This document shows positions 16,317 to 25,010 of a stretch of 64,000 nucleotides of DNA, in pieces. Position numbers and translations under genes: made by a program. The notes under the pieces are model-generated. The model had not been told where the DNA came from. It saw only the letters and a program-made list of their open reading frames with translations, and searched no databases. Within the stretch, counting starts at the first letter, position 1; each line of letters begins with the position of its first letter. This DNA comes from Nonomuraea sp. SBT364 (GTDB taxonomy: Bacteria; Actinomycetota; Actinomycetes; Streptosporangiales; Streptosporangiaceae). The DNA is taken from the NCBI RefSeq assembly GCF_001083785.1, contig NZ_LAVL01000021.1, positions 24,796-88,795 on the forward strand. The letters are read 5' to 3'.

Positions 16317-17812
16317 TGACCTGGGAACACTACTACCGCGTCGAACCCGTCCCGCCCTACACCGACCTGCAACGCGGCTTCTCCGCGGAACTGGCGGACC
16401 CGGCCTGGATGCTCGGCCGGCAGTGGCAGATCGGCGAGCACGCCGGCGAGGACGCCTCAACCCCCGTGCTGGTCAAGGTGCCCGTGGCACGCACACCGCT
16501 GGAACCGGTGGCCGGCCTGGACCCGGCCGTCGTGCCCGCAGAAGCACTGCTGGAAGGCTCCGCGGAGGACTGGTGGACGATCGGGCGGCGCATCCGGGTC
16601 GGCCGCGCCTTCGCCGGCACGTTGTCGTCGGCACAGCGGGCTGCCGCCGCCCTCGGCACACTGCCGGAGCCTTACGGCGACGCCTTCGCCGGCGAGGTGG
16701 ACGGGCGAGAACTGGCCCGCAACGGCCTGCTCGACATGACCCACCCCGAACTGGCCGGGCTGTCGCAGCGGCCGGACTTCTGGCGGTCCGACACCCTCAC
16801 CCACGAGTGCGACGTGCCGGTCGGCGGCACCACCCTTCAGATCACCGCCCACGACGGCGGGGACGTCGACTGGTACACCGCCGACGCCACCGGTCCGCTG
16901 GCCGCGCCCGCCTTCACCACCCTGCACGTAGTGCCGCAACGGCTGCAGTACCCGGGCGCCCCCGGCCCGCGCTGGTGGCAGATCGAAGATGGCGCGGTCG
17001 ACATCGGCGGCTTCCCGCCGGACCGCGCGCACCTGGCCACCGCCCTGCTGATCGAGCTGATCTGCGACCACGCCAACGACTGGTTCACCTTCCCGGTGCC
17101 CACCCCGCGGACGGAACCCGGACAGGATCCGAGCCCGACCTCCGGCGTCGTGGTCAGCCTGGGCACCGCACTCGTGAAGGACGCCTTCGACGACGAATGG
17201 GAACTCACCATCCCGCCGGGCCCGGCAGATCCACCCGCGGGACCGGACGAGGCTCCCGGCCCCTGGTCGTTGTTCCGCACTGCCGGGCTCGATCGTTCCT
17301 CGCTGGTTGTGTGGCCGACCGCGACGACACCGCTCACCGGACCAGTCCTCGACGACGTGCTGCTCGGCGTGGACGAGGACGCGAACGTGCTGTGGGCGGC
17401 GGAGCTGCGCGCGAACGGCAGCGACCGCGCGCTCTCGGGCGACAGCGCGGCTGCGCTGCAGGAGACCCAGCGCACCGGCACCCGTAAGTTCACCTGGCGC
17501 GCCTCCACCACCCTGCCGGAGCACTGGCATCCCTACCGGATCGAGCACCACTCGTCGCGGGTGTTCGTGCAGGGCGTGGTGAACGGGCGAGAACCCGCCA
17601 CATCCGAATTGCTCGGCGCCGGCAAGGGCCATGTGCTGGCGGCCACCGCCGTGCCGAACCAGGGCATGCGGCTGGAGCGCCGGTACGTGCTGGCGCGCGA
17701 CACCGAGGGAAAACCCGTGTTGTGGCGCCAGCGACGACGGCTGCCCTTGCTGGCGGGGCCCGTCTCACATCTCAGGTTCGACCTGCTCCAGGAAAGCCCC
17801 CCATTGCACTGA
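16316..17812 (+). CDS. RQWQ-motif protein of unknown function, last gene of operon
   Basis: A 498-aa soluble protein whose ATG overlaps the previous stop (TGATG). Near the N-terminus it has the striking block DPAWMLGRQWQIGEHAGEDA. I recall the core (A/L)RQWQ.GE..GEDA from other uncharacterised actinobacterial and myxobacterial proteins of similar size, but it has no function I can name. Further features are an acidic-aromatic middle (HDGGDVDWYTADA), LLIELICDHANDWFTFPVP and a basic end (LWRQRRRLPLLAGPVSHLRFD). No signal peptide or membrane helix. It closes the four-gene operon; the next gene is on the opposite strand. Function unknown. Confidence 0.62.
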   Translation: MTWEHYYRVEPVPPYTDLQRGFSAELADPAWMLGRQWQIGEHAGEDASTPVLVKVPVARTPLEPVAGLDPAVVPAEALLEGSAEDWWTIGRRIRVGRAFAGTLSSAQRAAAALGTLPEPYGDAFAGEVDGRELARNGLLDMTHPELAGLSQRPDFWRSDTLTHECDVPVGGTTLQITAHDGGDVDWYTADATGPLAAPAFTTLHVVPQRLQYPGAPGPRWWQIEDGAVDIGGFPPDRAHLATALLIELICDHANDWFTFPVPTPRTEPGQDPSPTSGVVVSLGTALVKDAFDDEWELTIPPGPADPPAGPDEAPGPWSLFRTAGLDRSSLVVWPTATTPLTGPVLDDVLLGVDEDANVLWAAELRANGSDRALSGDSAAALQETQRTGTRKFTWRASTTLPEHWHPYRIEHHSSRVFVQGVVNGREPATSELLGAGKGHVLAATAVPNQGMRLERRYVLARDTEGKPVLWRQRRRLPLLAGPVSHLRFDLLQESPPLH

Positions 17813-17965
17813 ACGTCGGCCTCGCCGAAGAGTGGGCGCGCCCCTCGGATTTAGGCGGGGCCGCTGCTCCCCAGAGTCGGGGGTCGGAGTGTGGCGGAAC
17901 GGAAAACGTACGCTGGGTCTCGTTCCCGCAACTCATCGCTGGCGCAGATGAGGTTGCTTCCTACG

Positions 17966-19438
17966 TCATCGGGTGAGCTCCTCCGCGGCTGCGGATTCGG
18001 CTGTGGGAGCCGGCCGGTTCTTCATGGTCAGGGCCAGGAGGATTGCGCCGGCGGTGAATACGGCTGCGACAGTAAAGGCCGCGGTGACTCCCTCGGTGAG
18101 GACCTGGTGGGCCGGTCCACGCGAGGCGCGCGTGGCTGCGCCGAACACCGTGACGAGGATGGCCAGCCCCAGCGCACCACCAATCTGCTGCATGACATTG
18201 AGCAGGCCGGAGGCGGCACCGGCATCCTCGGCTCGGATCCCGGAGGACAACACTGTGGTGGCTCCAACCAGCAAGATGCCCATGCCAAGACCGGCAATCA
18301 TCATGGGGCCGAGTAGCGCCGTAGCGTAGTCGGCCTGGGGCGTCAGCTGCGTCATCCACAGGAGGGCCAGGCTGATCGCCCCGGCACCGAGGCCAATCAG
18401 CGTCTTGGCACCCAGGCGCGGCAGCAGCCGGGCTGCCACACCGGAAGACGCCAGAATCACGAGGGCCAGCGGCACGAAGGCGAATCCCGCCTGCAGAGGG
18501 CTGTACCCGCGGACCTGCTGCAGGAACTGGGTGAGAAAGAAGAACATGCCATTGCCAGCGGCCAGGACGAACAGCAGCACGACGTAGCCGCCGGCGCGGT
18601 TGCGGTCAGCGAATAGCCGCAGCGGGACGATCGGCTGCCGGGCACGGGACTCGACGGCCACGAACAGGACCAGCAGGATGGCGGCCACGCCGAGCGCGCC
18701 GAGCGTGACCACGTCGCCGAAGCCCTGCTCAGCGGCGCGGATGAAGCCATAGACGAGGGCGGTCATGCCAAGCGTCGAGGTCAGCGAACCCGCCAGATCG
18801 AAGCGGCCCGGGTGGCGATCGGTCTCGGTGATGAACAGCGGGGCCAGGATCAGCAGGACGACGCCGATCGGCACGTTGATGAACAGCACCCACCGCCAGG
18901 AGATCCAGTCGGTGAGCATGCCACCGGCGATGAGGCCGATCGCGGCGCCGGAGCCGGAGACCGCCGCGTAAGCCCCCAGCGCCCGAGCCCTGCGTGCAGG
19001 GTCCGGAAAGCCTACGGTGATGAGGGCGAGCACGGTCGGTGCGGCAATGGCAGCGCCGATCCCCTGACCGGCTCGGGCCGCCAGCAGCATCCCAGCCGAC
19101 GTGGCCAGCCCTCCGGCCAGTGAGGCGAGGGTGAAGATGACGACCCCGCCGATGAGAGCCCGCCGTTGGCCGACGATGTCGCCCACGCGACCGCCGAGCA
19201 GCAGCAGACCGCCGAAGGCCAGCATGTAGGCATTGAGCACCCAGGACAGGCCGGCCGCAGACAGGCCGAGGTCGTGCTGGATGTCGGGGAGGGCGATGTT
19301 CACCACGTTGGTGTCCAGGATGAACATCGTCTGACAGATCAGAACGATGGCGAGCACCAGGCCGGGGTGGCGCTGGGGGCGGGAGGCGCCGGCGGGCCCG
19401 GATCCCGCTGTCGCCACGTGCGTGCTCTGTTCGGTCAT
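17966..19438 (-). CDS. MFS exporter, DHA2 family, TetR-linked
   Basis: A 490-aa DHA2 transporter starting at ATG 19438, selected because GAGGAG lies just ahead of it; an earlier in-frame start at 19462 lacks this. It has ILDTNVVNIALPDI in helix 1, WVLNAYMLAFGGLLLLGGRVGD with GQRRAL in loop 2-3, and a glycine-rich helix 5 (GSGAAIGLIAGGMLTDW). Fourteen membrane segments are expected. The TetR gene at 19544 is divergent, and two matching palindromes fill the space between them, so the pair is a typical inducible efflux unit. The substrate is probably an antibiotic or dye-like molecule (inference). Confidence 0.9.
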   Translation of the reverse strand: MTEQSTHVATAGSGPAGASRPQRHPGLVLAIVLICQTMFILDTNVVNIALPDIQHDLGLSAAGLSWVLNAYMLAFGGLLLLGGRVGDIVGQRRALIGGVVIFTLASLAGGLATSAGMLLAARAGQGIGAAIAAPTVLALITVGFPDPARRARALGAYAAVSGSGAAIGLIAGGMLTDWISWRWVLFINVPIGVVLLILAPLFITETDRHPGRFDLAGSLTSTLGMTALVYGFIRAAEQGFGDVVTLGALGVAAILLVLFVAVESRARQPIVPLRLFADRNRAGGYVVLLFVLAAGNGMFFFLTQFLQQVRGYSPLQAGFAFVPLALVILASSGVAARLLPRLGAKTLIGLGAGAISLALLWMTQLTPQADYATALLGPMMIAGLGMGILLVGATTVLSSGIRAEDAGAASGLLNVMQQIGGALGLAILVTVFGAATRASRGPAHQVLTEGVTAAFTVAAVFTAGAILLALTMKNRPAPTAESAAAEELTR

Positions 19439-19465
19439 GGCACTCCTCAGGATGGTACGCAACGA

Positions 19466-19485
19466 AACGAGGAAGGTCCTCGGTT
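19466..19485. promoter_or_regulatory. TetR operator copy 1
   Basis: AACGAGGAAGGTCCTCGGTT is a near-perfect 20-bp palindrome (AACGAGGA, 4-nt centre, TCCTCGGTT region) located 28 bp ahead of the exporter start. A second copy at 19503 shares the same ACGAGGA-N3-TCCTCG core. Confidence 0.65.
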
Positions 19486-19502
19486 TTCTCGTGAGCTAAA
19501 AT

Positions 19503-19519
19503 ACGAGGAGGTTCCTCGT
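19503..19519. promoter_or_regulatory. TetR operator copy 2
   Basis: ACGAGGAGGTTCCTCGT is a perfect palindrome apart from its 3-nt centre. It lies 25 bp ahead of the TetR start at 19544 and repeats the core of copy 1. Together they suit autoregulation and exporter repression. Confidence 0.68.
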
Positions 19520-19543
19520 TTGGCAAATGTGTGGAGGGTTCCC

Positions 19544-20131
19544 GTGGTGGATCGATCAACGCAGGCCCGGCCCGTAGGGCGCAAAGATGCGCGACGCAAT
19601 TACGAGCGGCTCTTGACGACCGCCCGGACGGCTTTCGCCGAGCACGGCGTTGGCGCCTCCTTGAACGACATCGCGCGCACCGCCGGTGTCGGTAACGTGA
19701 CCCTCTACCGGCACTTCCCGACCCGCCAGGCACTATTGGAGGCATTGCTGGGCGAAAGCCTGCGCGGCCTGAAAGCCCGCTCAGATGAGCTGCTCGCCTC
19801 CCCATCCCCGCACCAGGCCCTGGCCACTTGGCTGACGGCTGCGGTCGAGCACGCCATGGCCTACCGCGGCCTGGTCGACGCCCTCGTCGAGAGCCTCGCT
19901 GACCCCACATCCGAGCTCCACGCCACCTGCCAAGCCGTCAAGGCCGCTGGGGCGCAACTACTGACCAGAGCCCAGCACACAGGGACGATCCGACCCGATA
20001 TTGACGCTTCCGCTCTTTTCTCCCTGATCGCTTCAGTCGCCTGGGCGGCGGAGCGGAGCCCCGCACATCGTGATCAGCTTCTGGCCGTCATGTTCGACGG
20101 GCTCCACCGCCGGGTAGACGAGCGGGCCTAA
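19544..20131 (+). CDS. TetR-family repressor of the divergent exporter
   Basis: A 195-aa TetR/AcrR regulator. GTG 19544 has GGAGGG five bases upstream. The DNA-binding domain occupies residues 17-62: ARRNYERLLTTARTAFAEHG, then VGASLNDIARTAGVGNVTLYRHFPTR, the classic HTH with its YRHF end. The C-terminal part is the helical ligand-binding domain (TetR_C_33-like) with VEHAMAYRGLVDALVESLAD. It should bind the two palindromes between it and the DHA2 gene. The inducer is unknown. Confidence 0.88.
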   Translation: MVDRSTQARPVGRKDARRNYERLLTTARTAFAEHGVGASLNDIARTAGVGNVTLYRHFPTRQALLEALLGESLRGLKARSDELLASPSPHQALATWLTAAVEHAMAYRGLVDALVESLADPTSELHATCQAVKAAGAQLLTRAQHTGTIRPDIDASALFSLIASVAWAAERSPAHRDQLLAVMFDGLHRRVDERA

Positions 20132-20348
20132 ACCTGCTGGTCCAATGAGGTGTGAACGGCGCAGCAAGCGAGCGGCGCCCGTGCCCTGTTGCGGAATAGC
20201 CTTCACTATCGATGGCACAGTGCCAGGAGATCGCAGCACACTGGATCGTCTCCGGCACGATGTCGATCATATGTATGACGACGGAGACAACCTGGTGACG
20301 TGCTAAACGAGACGGCACGCGTGCGGTGAGCCACCGCGGCGTTCCTGG

Positions 20349-21930
20349 CTAGATGTCGCGCCAGACCACAGGCATGCGCACCAGCGCGATCCTGGCGTCG
20401 GTCCACACCCCCGGGGAGATGCGATCATCGTCGGCGAGCTGGCGCAGCGCGGTGTCGAGGTCGTCGAACACGTGCAATGCGTCCGCGGCCGGTCTCGGCG
20501 ATGCCGGTCCGCCATTCCGCGCTTGCTCCTTGCACCGCAGAGCGTCGCGCAGCGCCTGGAAGGTGACGATCTCGTACACCATCCGCACCACCCGCCGGCG
20601 CCCGCGCTTGTCGTTCTTGAACACCAGGTCCTCCCACGCGCCGGACGTGCCGCGGTGCTCGGGCACCGTCTCGCCGCGCGGGTAGTAGGTGGTGTTGCCC
20701 GCCTTGGCGTAGCGGCGGATCAGCTCCAGCGCGCGGATCACCGGCTGGTAGGCGGTGTTGGTGCTCTTGAACTCCAGCGTCTCCAGCAGCGCGATCAAGC
20801 CACGCCGGTAGTGGTTGGTGTAGGAGGCGCGCAGCGTGGTCTGGACCGTGGTCCGGTAGGCCGGGCCTTTGGTCTTGGACTCGTGGACCAGGTCCTTGAG
20901 CGTTTGCTCGCCGCCGGTGACGGCAGGGAAGATGACCGCGCGGACCGAGTCGTCGGGATGCCCGAGGGCGGCGTCGGCGACCTTGAACAGGATGTTCTCC
21001 TTCCCGGTCACCCGCTTGAACGCGTTGATCAGCTCCTTGGTCACCTTGCTGTCGGGCCGCGCCTTGATCCGATGCACGGTGGCGATCAGCAGCTCGACCA
21101 GGGTGTCGGTGATCTCCCGTTCCCGCTCGTGGATGAGCGCCGCCAGCAGCAGGACCGTGAGCTCGCGCGGATGCGTGCGCATGTGCGAGGGCGCCTCCAC
21201 CGCCGCGCGAGTCCTCCAGGCCGCCAGCACCTTGGCCGGCACGTCGGCGAACAACCCCGGAGGTAGCTCGATCGAACGCACCGCGGCCAGCTTGCGGATC
21301 TCAGTCATCATCGACTCCAGGCTCACGTTGCCCGGCGCCGACTTGATGAAGGCCAGCAAGGCGAAGTCGTTGTCATCGTCGGCCGGCGACTGGTCGCCGT
21401 CGCCCGACTCCTCGCTCACCACGTCGCGCTCCTTGTCGAAGTCGACCAGCCCGCAGATGCGCTGCGTGGTCTCGCTGCTCAACCGGGAGGGGATCCGCAG
21501 AGACCAGGTGACCTCCGCGTTGTGCAGCGCCGAGGCGACGATCCGAGAGATCCGCCCGGGCGTGGGCGGCTCGATCCTCTCCTCCCGCAGGTGCTTCAGT
21601 AGCTCTTCCCGCACCCGCTCGGAACGTCGCTCGGCCTGCGCGACGTTCTCGGCCAGCCACCCCGTCACCTTCGTGGCGTCCGCAGTCGTACGGGTGCGGA
21701 AGCCGAGGTGCGTGCGGATCCGATTGCGGTGGTACTCGATCGTAGAGCCGGACCACTCGTAGAAGCCGAGCTCCGAGGCGGGCACCTGGACCTGCTTGGC
21801 GACGTGCTCGACGACCTGGTCAAGCAGCTCCGAGCGGCCGCGTGGGAAGCGTCCGTACTGCGTGCAGAACTTCAGCAAGATCGCGAAAGCGAGGCGGGTA
21901 GCGCTGCTCGACCAACTCGTCGATGTGCAT
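20349..21930 (-). pseudogene. Tn3-family transposase, N-terminal half, decayed
   Basis: The long reverse frame reads ATRLAFAILLKFCTQYGRFP, then LGFYEWSGSTIEYHRNRIR and REERIEPPTPGRISRIV, all signatures of the DUF4158 N-terminal domain. Later come FPAVTGGEQTLKDLVHESKT and TTLRASYTNHYRRGL. The expected start MHIDELVE is present at 21930 but in a different frame, so about 50 bases joining it to the body are lost. After YEIVTFQALRDALRCKE the family match stops, and an unrelated 60-residue tail leads to a stop. The DDE catalytic domain is missing. The element cannot encode an active transposase. Confidence 0.78.
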
Positions 21931-22011
21931 CGGGGTGCGTCATGTCCGCCCAACATTGACCAGGCAAGTCACAACAAGATCAACGCCGTTTGGGGCTCAT
22001 GACATGTTTCT

Positions 22012-22215
22012 TACCGGCACCCCAAGTTCCTGCCCCAGGAGCTGGGCTTCGGTTCCGGGATGACCTGCTGGACACGCCTACGCGACTGGCACCAGGCCGG
22101 CGTGTGGGAGACGTTGCACCGGATGCTGCTCGCCGAACTGCACACCGCCGGTCAGCTCGACTGGTCCAAGGCGATGATCGACAGCTCACACGTCCGGCAT
22201 CTGACGCGGCCACCA
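22012..22215 (+). pseudogene. IS5-family transposase fragment
   Basis: The frame reads FLPQELGFGSGMTCWTRLRDW, then AGVWETLHRMLLAELHTAGQ and LDWSKAMIDSSHVR. This is the central region of an IS5-type transposase up to the first catalytic Asp block (IDSSHVR). Both ends are missing. It lies back to back with the Tn3 remnant. Confidence 0.72.
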
Positions 22216-22292
22216 TCGCCAGCGCCGTTGCGTTGCTTCCTGGACTTCCCGGTGGCGCCTACGACCCCGTAGCCGATACTCGGGCGCGACGC

Positions 22293-22502
22293 TCAGGAGT
22301 CGCGGCGGGCATTCCTTCGCGGCGCGATGAAGACGAGCCAGAGGACCAGACCCAGGAGCGGACCTAGCGCGACACCGTAAGTGACGTTGTCGAAAAAAGC
22401 CCCGACGACGACGCCGAAGAGAAGGCCAAATGCGATCCAGATCCCGAGATTTGCCCAGATTCCGAGACCTGCGGCGGGCGGGGGCGTGTTGTTGCTCGTC
22501 AT
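22293..22502 (-). CDS. small two-helix membrane protein
   Basis: A 69-aa protein from ATG 22502, chosen for the GGGAG site ahead of it. It consists of a polar Pro-rich start (TSNNTPPPAAG) and two hydrophobic segments (IWIAFGLLFGVVVGAFF and GVALGPLLGLVLWLVFIA) around a short FDNVTYG loop. The tail is basic (RRNARRDS). It lies 111 bp downstream of the ABC permease on the same strand and may be in that operon. No function known. Confidence 0.6.
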   Translation of the reverse strand: MTSNNTPPPAAGLGIWANLGIWIAFGLLFGVVVGAFFDNVTYGVALGPLLGLVLWLVFIAPRRNARRDS

Positions 22503-22613
22503 TGCATCTCTCCCAAGGACGCGGGCGGACAGGGCTGACAATCTGGCGGCCCATCACGGCGGAGTTGGCGTTCGCGTTGTGCGGTGTCCGGAGCGGCCGA
22601 GTGCCCGCCGCGC

Positions 22614-23309
22614 CTACGCCGTGGCACGGCGCATGAGCCCGTACCCGCCGACCGCGAACGCGGCGGCCACCAGGACCGGCCAGCCGGCGAGCAGCGCCGT
22701 GGGGGACTGGTCGAGCAACCAGCGGCCGATCGCGTGCCATTGCCGGGCCCACGTGATCAGCGCGGCGGCCAGCCCGAGCGCTGTGAACGCCAGGGTGAGG
22801 CCGGCGAGGACGCCGGTGGTGCCCCAGCGCAGGTGCAACGTGCCGAGCAGGATCCCGAGGTGGGTCACGACCAGCATGGGTACCGCGTACCCGAGCAGGA
22901 GCAGCACCGGGTTGGCGTCATCCATGAACGGCAGGCCGAAGAAGCGCATCCCCACCCCCCAGTAGCCGGTGGCCTGTTCCACGGCGCGCAGCAGGCAGAG
23001 CACCAGCGCGTAGACCACCGACTGGACGACCGCGAGCAGCGACCAGGCCAGGTAGAACTCCCGGCGGGTCACGCTCATGCCCAGCGCGTACGGGAAGATC
23101 TGGGTGACCGAGACGGCGGCCATCCCGATCGCCATGCCGCACAGGCTGACCAGGCCGCCGGTGGTCGTCACGCCGTCGCCCGGGTCGTAGTTCGCCATGA
23201 AGCTCAACAGGTTGATGCCGAACGCGACGGCCATCATGCTCCACGTCCAGCCCACGATCTGCGGCCAGGCCGGCATCTGGAGACGGGCCACCTGACGGAT
23301 GCGGTTCAT
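22614..23309 (-). CDS. ABC transporter permease, YtrC-like position
   Basis: A 231-aa protein with six hydrophobic segments, for example WTWSMMAVAFGINLLSFM, LVSLCGMAIGMAAVSVTQ, VLLLLGYAVPMLVVTHLG and GVLAGLTLAFTALGLAAALIT. It overlaps the ATPase gene by 4 bp (ATGA). It contains a VTRREFYLA cytoplasmic loop after helix 3, as seen in the membrane partners of GntR-controlled exporters. It is probably the membrane half of a transporter for an antimicrobial or cell-wall signal. The family call rests on context and topology. Confidence 0.78.
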   Translation of the reverse strand: MNRIRQVARLQMPAWPQIVGWTWSMMAVAFGINLLSFMANYDPGDGVTTTGGLVSLCGMAIGMAAVSVTQIFPYALGMSVTRREFYLAWSLLAVVQSVVYALVLCLLRAVEQATGYWGVGMRFFGLPFMDDANPVLLLLGYAVPMLVVTHLGILLGTLHLRWGTTGVLAGLTLAFTALGLAAALITWARQWHAIGRWLLDQSPTALLAGWPVLVAAAFAVGGYGLMRRATA

Positions 23310-24211
23310 CGGGCGGCCTCCCGGTCCGCCGGCGCCGTTGTCATCGGCGGTACGGTCAGGTGGACCACGAGTTGCTGCAACGACAGCGGCTCCAGCTCGA
23401 CGTTGAGCGTCTGCGCGAGCGCCTTCGCGTGCGGTCCGAGCCCACCGAGGATGGTCGACCGGACCAGGCCGCTCAACCGCTCGCGGTGCAACTCGGTGCG
23501 TCCGGCGGCGAACCCGTCCACGGCCTCCGCCCGTCCGGTGGCCGCCACCGCCCGCCCGCGCAGGTCGTCGGCGTCCTCATCGAGCAGCAGCCGGCCACGG
23601 TCGATGAGCAGCACCCGCTCGACCAGATCGCTCACCTCGTCGATGAGGTGGGTGGACAGCACCACGGTGCGGGGATGCCCGGCGTAGTCGGCGAGCAGGC
23701 GGTCGTAGAAAAGCTGCCGGGCGGCCGGGTCGAGCCCGAGGTACGGCTCGTCGAAGAACGTCAGGGGCGCCCGCGCGGCCAGCCCGACGGTCACGCCGAG
23801 GGCCGACAGCATGCCCCGTGAGAGCCTGCGGACCAGCCGCCCGGCCGGTAGCTGGAAGTCCGCGGCGAGGCCGTGCGCGAACGTGTCGTCCCAGTTCGCA
23901 AACAGCCGGCGTGCGGCGCGAAAGACGTGGCGCACGGTGTAGACGTGGGGGTAGCGCTGGCTCTCCCGGACGAAACAGACCTTCGACAGGACGGCCGGGT
24001 TCTCCACCGGTGGCGCGTCGAAGACCGACACGTTCCCCGACGACGCGAACGCCTGCCCGGTGAGGATCTGCATCAGGGTGGTCTTGCCCGCCCCGTTGCG
24101 CCCGAGCAGGCCATAGATCGTGTGCTCGGCCAGCGCGAAGCTCACGTCGTCGAGCGCCGTGACGTCACCAAAGCGCTTGGTCACCCCGTGTGCCGTTACC
24201 ACCGCCGTCAT
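23306..24211 (-). CDS. ABC transporter ATP-binding protein
   Basis: A 301-aa ATPase. Walker A is GRNGAGKTT, the signature is LSRGM (a variant of LSGGQ), Walker B is LTFFDEPYLGLD, and the switch His is in STHLIDE. The Q-loop region reads CFVRESQRYPHV with an unusual Glu-Ser-Gln. The C-terminal 80 residues are an extension typical of YtrB/BcrA-type exporters. Four-base overlaps with both the GntR gene upstream and the permease downstream show a tight operon. It should drive export at the membrane with the permease at 22614. Confidence 0.9.
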   Translation of the reverse strand: MTAVVTAHGVTKRFGDVTALDDVSFALAEHTIYGLLGRNGAGKTTLMQILTGQAFASSGNVSVFDAPPVENPAVLSKVCFVRESQRYPHVYTVRHVFRAARRLFANWDDTFAHGLAADFQLPAGRLVRRLSRGMLSALGVTVGLAARAPLTFFDEPYLGLDPAARQLFYDRLLADYAGHPRTVVLSTHLIDEVSDLVERVLLIDRGRLLLDEDADDLRGRAVAATGRAEAVDGFAAGRTELHRERLSGLVRSTILGGLGPHAKALAQTLNVELEPLSLQQLVVHLTVPPMTTAPADREAAR

Positions 24212-24582
24212 CCCAGCTCCCTCCCGACAACCGCACCGAATGAATCGATCATCTTCATCAGCTCGTCGTGGCCGATGCCGAGCTTGCGCGCCTCGGCGAG
24301 CAGGGGTTCCACGTACTGTTCGGTGAACCGTTCCCGTCGCCGCTCGCGCAGCCTGGCCCGGGCCCCACCGGCGACGAACATGCCGATGCCGCGGCGTTTG
24401 TAGAGCGTTCCCTCCGACACGAGCTGGTTGACGCCCTTGGCCGCGGTGGCCGGGTTGATCCGGTGAAAGGCGGCAAGCTCGTTGGTGGACGGGGCCTGGG
24501 CCTCCTCCACCAGCGACCCGTCGATGATCGAGTTCTCAATGAGCTCGGCGATCTGAAGGAAGATCGGTCGGTCGTCGTCCAT
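24208..24582 (-). CDS. GntR-family repressor, YtrA subfamily
   Basis: A 124-aa regulator with an N-terminal winged HTH: PIFLQIAELIENSIIDGSL, then PSTNELAAFHRINPATAAKGVNQLVSEG and LYKRRGIGMFV. A short two-helix C-terminal dimerisation part follows (LGIGHDELMKMIDSF). The length and this tail fit the YtrA subgroup, whose members repress their own ABC operon and respond to cell-envelope antibiotics. It is the first gene of the operon. The palindrome at 24603-24626 lies just upstream and is the likely autoregulatory site. Confidence 0.9.
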   Translation of the reverse strand: MDDDRPIFLQIAELIENSIIDGSLVEEAQAPSTNELAAFHRINPATAAKGVNQLVSEGTLYKRRGIGMFVAGGARARLRERRRERFTEQYVEPLLAEARKLGIGHDELMKMIDSFGAVVGRELG

Positions 24583-24602
24583 CGTTGGCTAGCCGCCCAA
24601 CT

Positions 24603-24626
24603 GGTTAGCTATATGTGTAACTAACC
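24603..24626. promoter_or_regulatory. likely GntR (YtrA-type) operator
   Basis: GGTTAG and CTAACC form perfect 6-bp arms around a 12-nt AT-rich centre (CTATATGTGTAA) located 20 bp upstream of the GntR start. The centre could also hold the -10 element. The position fits autorepression. Confidence 0.6.
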
Positions 24627-24797
24627 ATGCAACCTTGCGCCGCGGCTGTCAAGCCGAGGGCCCATGTAGGAGTGGAACGCTGAACCGGGTTTGGTGTCAC
24701 ATCGGTTGACGCTGTGCGGGATGATGATCGGCGGCGGCCCTGTCGTGATCTCTGGCGGGAGTCTCTGACCAGCCGATCTCTACAGGAGAGGTGCCTC

Positions 24798-25010
24798 ATG
24801 GCCCTGCCGGCGATGATGGCGGAGCAGCGTGCGAAGGCGGCCGAGGCGCGTACAGCGCGGCGTGCGCTGTTGGCGGAGGTGGCCTGCGGCGCGGTGAGCG
24901 TGGCGGAGGTGTTCGCGCGCAGCGGGCAGGATCTGGCGGGCAGGACCCGGGTGGTTCAGGTCCTGCGGGCCGTTCCCGGGTACGGGCCGGCCAGGATCTT
25001 CGCGCAGTAG
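24798..25010 (+). CDS. truncated actinobacterial IHF-like (mIHF) protein
   Basis: From ATG 24798, behind a strong AGGAGAGG site, the frame reads ALPAMMAEQRAKAAEARTAR and later GRTRVVQVLRAVPGYGPAR, the start and DNA-binding helix region of mIHF-type nucleoid proteins. The usual length is about 100 aa; this one stops at 70. The last five residues, IFAQ and stop, are read from the antisense of the neighbouring DinB gene. The final helices (after the PGYG turn) are therefore lost. It may be a broken second copy; the normal essential copy would be elsewhere. Whether the stub is made or folds is unknown. Confidence 0.6.
   Translation: MALPAMMAEQRAKAAEARTARRALLAEVACGAVSVAEVFARSGQDLAGRTRVVQVLRAVPGYGPARIFAQ

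Noticed and set aside
5558..17812. Extracellular contractile injection system
   Set aside because: No sheath, tube, baseplate or AAA ATPase signature can be seen in any of the five genes.
17813..17965. Terminator between the large operon and the convergent exporter
   Set aside because: Only a 5-bp GCCCC/GGGGC stem is visible; too weak to annotate.
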